Assembly: GCF_002760655.1 (NCBI RefSeq)
Contig: NZ_PDOC01000020.1
Location: 1 to 64,000, forward strand
DNA length: 64,000 nt
Source of the DNA: Massilia eurypsychrophila
GTDB lineage: Bacteria > Pseudomonadota > Gammaproteobacteria > Burkholderiales > Burkholderiaceae_D
Reading direction: 5' to 3'
The notes below the pieces were generated by a model, which saw nothing but the letters and a program-made list of their open reading frames with translations, was not told the origin of the DNA and ran no database searches. Positions 63,045 to 64,000 of this stretch are shown here, in pieces. Position numbers and translations under genes: made by a program. The first letter of the stretch is position 1, and every line of letters starts with the position of its first letter.

Positions 63045-63947
63045 ATGAGTAAAGTCGGATTCGTCGGTCTTGGCATCATGGGCTTGCCGATGGCAACCCA
63101 CATCCTCAAAGGCGGGCACCAGCTGTTCGCGCACGACCACAAGCCGTTACCAAGCGACCTGGCGGCGCAAGGCGCGGTTGCCTGCGCCTCCGGCAAGGAA
63201 GTGGCGCAGCAGGCCGACATCATCATCATCATGGTGCCCGACACGCCGCACGTCGCGTCGGTGCTGTTCGACGGCGGCGGCGTGGCGCAGGGTCTGTCGG
63301 CCGGCAAGACGGTGGTCGACATGAGCTCGATCTCGCCGGTCGAGACCAAGGCGTTTGCCGCGCGCATCAACGGGCTTGGGTGCGACTATCTCGACGCGCC
63401 GGTGTCGGGCGGCGAAGTAGGGGCGCGCGCGGCCAGCCTGACCATCATGGTCGGCGGCCCTGAATCGGCGTTCGCCACCGTCAAGCCGCTGTTCGAACTG
63501 ATGGGCAAGAACATCACGCTAGTGGGCGGTAACGGCGACGGCCAGACCACCAAGGTGGCCAACCAGATCATCGTCGCGCTCAATATCGAAGCGGTCGGCG
63601 AAGCGCTGCTGTTCGCCTCGCGCATGGGCGCCGATCCGGCCAAGGTGCGCCAGGCGCTGATGGGCGGCTTCGCCGCTTCGCGCATCCTCGAGGTGCACGG
63701 CGAGCGCATGATCAAGCGCACCTTCGATCCGGGCTTTCGCATCGAACTGCACCAGAAGGATCTGAACCTGGCGCTGACCAGCGCGCGCCAGGTCGGCCTG
63801 TCGCTGCCCAACACCGCCACCGCGCAGGAGCTTTTCAACACCTGCGCTGCGCACGGCGGCAAAGCATGGGATCATTCGGCATTGGTGCGCGCGCTCGAAA
63901 TCATGGCCAACTACGAAATCGGCGCGCCAGTCCCTCAATCAATATAA
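63045..63947 (+). CDS. garR: Tartronate semialdehyde (2-hydroxy-3-oxopropionate) reductase
   Basis: The 300-residue enzyme belongs to the beta-hydroxyacid dehydrogenase family. The cofactor loop is VGFVGLGIMGLPMATHIL, the substrate motif DAPVSGGEVGARAASLTIMVGG, the catalytic Lys lies in GNGDGQTTKVANQI, and FRIELHQKDLNLAL is typical of GarR. It reduces tartronate semialdehyde to D-glycerate. AAAGGAG lies ten bases before the start. It follows garL by 23 bases. Confidence 0.94.
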   Translation: MSKVGFVGLGIMGLPMATHILKGGHQLFAHDHKPLPSDLAAQGAVACASGKEVAQQADIIIIMVPDTPHVASVLFDGGGVAQGLSAGKTVVDMSSISPVETKAFAARINGLGCDYLDAPVSGGEVGARAASLTIMVGGPESAFATVKPLFELMGKNITLVGGNGDGQTTKVANQIIVALNIEAVGEALLFASRMGADPAKVRQALMGGFAASRILEVHGERMIKRTFDPGFRIELHQKDLNLALTSARQVGLSLPNTATAQELFNTCAAHGGKAWDHSALVRALEIMANYEIGAPVPQSI

Positions 63948-63957
63948 GGAGTCGCAC

Positions 63958-64000
63958 ATGAGCGAACCACGCGTGCTGTTGCGGCAGATGTTCGATGCTG
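63958..64000 (+). CDS. ttuD: Start of a glycerate kinase (MOFRL/TtuD family), cut by the window end
   Basis: The window ends 14 codons into this gene. The N-terminus, MSEPRVLLRQMFDA, fits the MOFRL-family glycerate 2-kinase/hydroxypyruvate reductase (TtuD), which phosphorylates the glycerate made by GarR. AAGGAG precedes the ATG. With only the first residues visible, the assignment also leans on the order of the operon. Confidence 0.65.
   Translation, partial: MSEPRVLLRQMFDA

Overview
The window is high-GC DNA from a betaproteobacterium, most likely an Oxalobacteraceae member of the Massilia/Duganella/Telluria type. This rests on protein content (a PEP-CTERM remnant, a Bug-type binding protein, a Gram-negative porin, an E. 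coli-like DNA polymerase II, dense two-component signalling) and is an inference, not a database result. I recognise no rRNA, tRNA, CRISPR array or intact insertion sequence.

Layout. 1-983: no recognisable gene. 984-5273: regulators (small HTH protein, PAS-GGDEF diguanylate cyclase, NarL-type histidine kinase/response regulator pair, FNR-type [4Fe-4S] regulator). 5966-24921: a biosynthetic island on the + strand: GAF protein, dead adenylation-domain fragment, 2474-aa iterative type I PKS with two nitronate-monooxygenase-like domains, type III PKS, dehydratase-phosphopantetheinyl transferase fusion, ABC ATPase and FtsX permease, LolA-like periplasmic protein, outer-membrane barrel, GT4 glycosyltransferase and a catalytically degraded HsdM homologue. 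25254-31628 (- strand): a four-gene type I secretion operon with its own Ala-rich cargo. 32387-35506: flavin monooxygenase, alpha/beta hydrolase, SDR. 35595-41481: YihY-family protein, PEP-CTERM pseudogene, AraC regulator, P450, small membrane protein, MBL hydrolase. 41573-48362: amidohydrolase-CIA30 fusion with a two-component pair, then a CHASE hybrid kinase interrupted by one in-frame TAG. 48375-52522: DUF2946, TonB receptor and PepSY, probably metal uptake. 52556-56312: small protein, tandem CAP protein, DNA polymerase II. 56456-64000: sugar-acid catabolism (tartrate dehydrogenase family, porin, decayed dehydrogenase and Bug genes, gudD, garL, garR, start of a glycerate kinase).

How the parts may work together. 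The main system is the 6-25 kb island. The type I PKS could build a reduced acyl chain; the separate DH could dehydrate, the NPD domains could serve as enoyl reductase, and the fused PPTase could prime the ACP. The type III PKS could then extend and cyclise the chain to a resorcinol or pyrone lipid, the logic of the Azotobacter ars phenolic-lipid system. The ABC/FtsX, LolA-like and barrel proteins look like a dedicated route to the outer membrane. A near-consensus FNR box sits about 41 bp before a plausible start site upstream of the island, next to the FNR-type gene, which suggests oxygen control. Two pseudoenzymes, an adenylation domain without its P-loop and an HsdM without SAM and NPPF motifs, lie at the two ends.

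Other signals: an internal Shine-Dalgarno plus ATG inside the PKS frame, a perfect stem that would hide the start of the amidohydrolase, and operator-like palindromes at 1551, 58866 and 60832.
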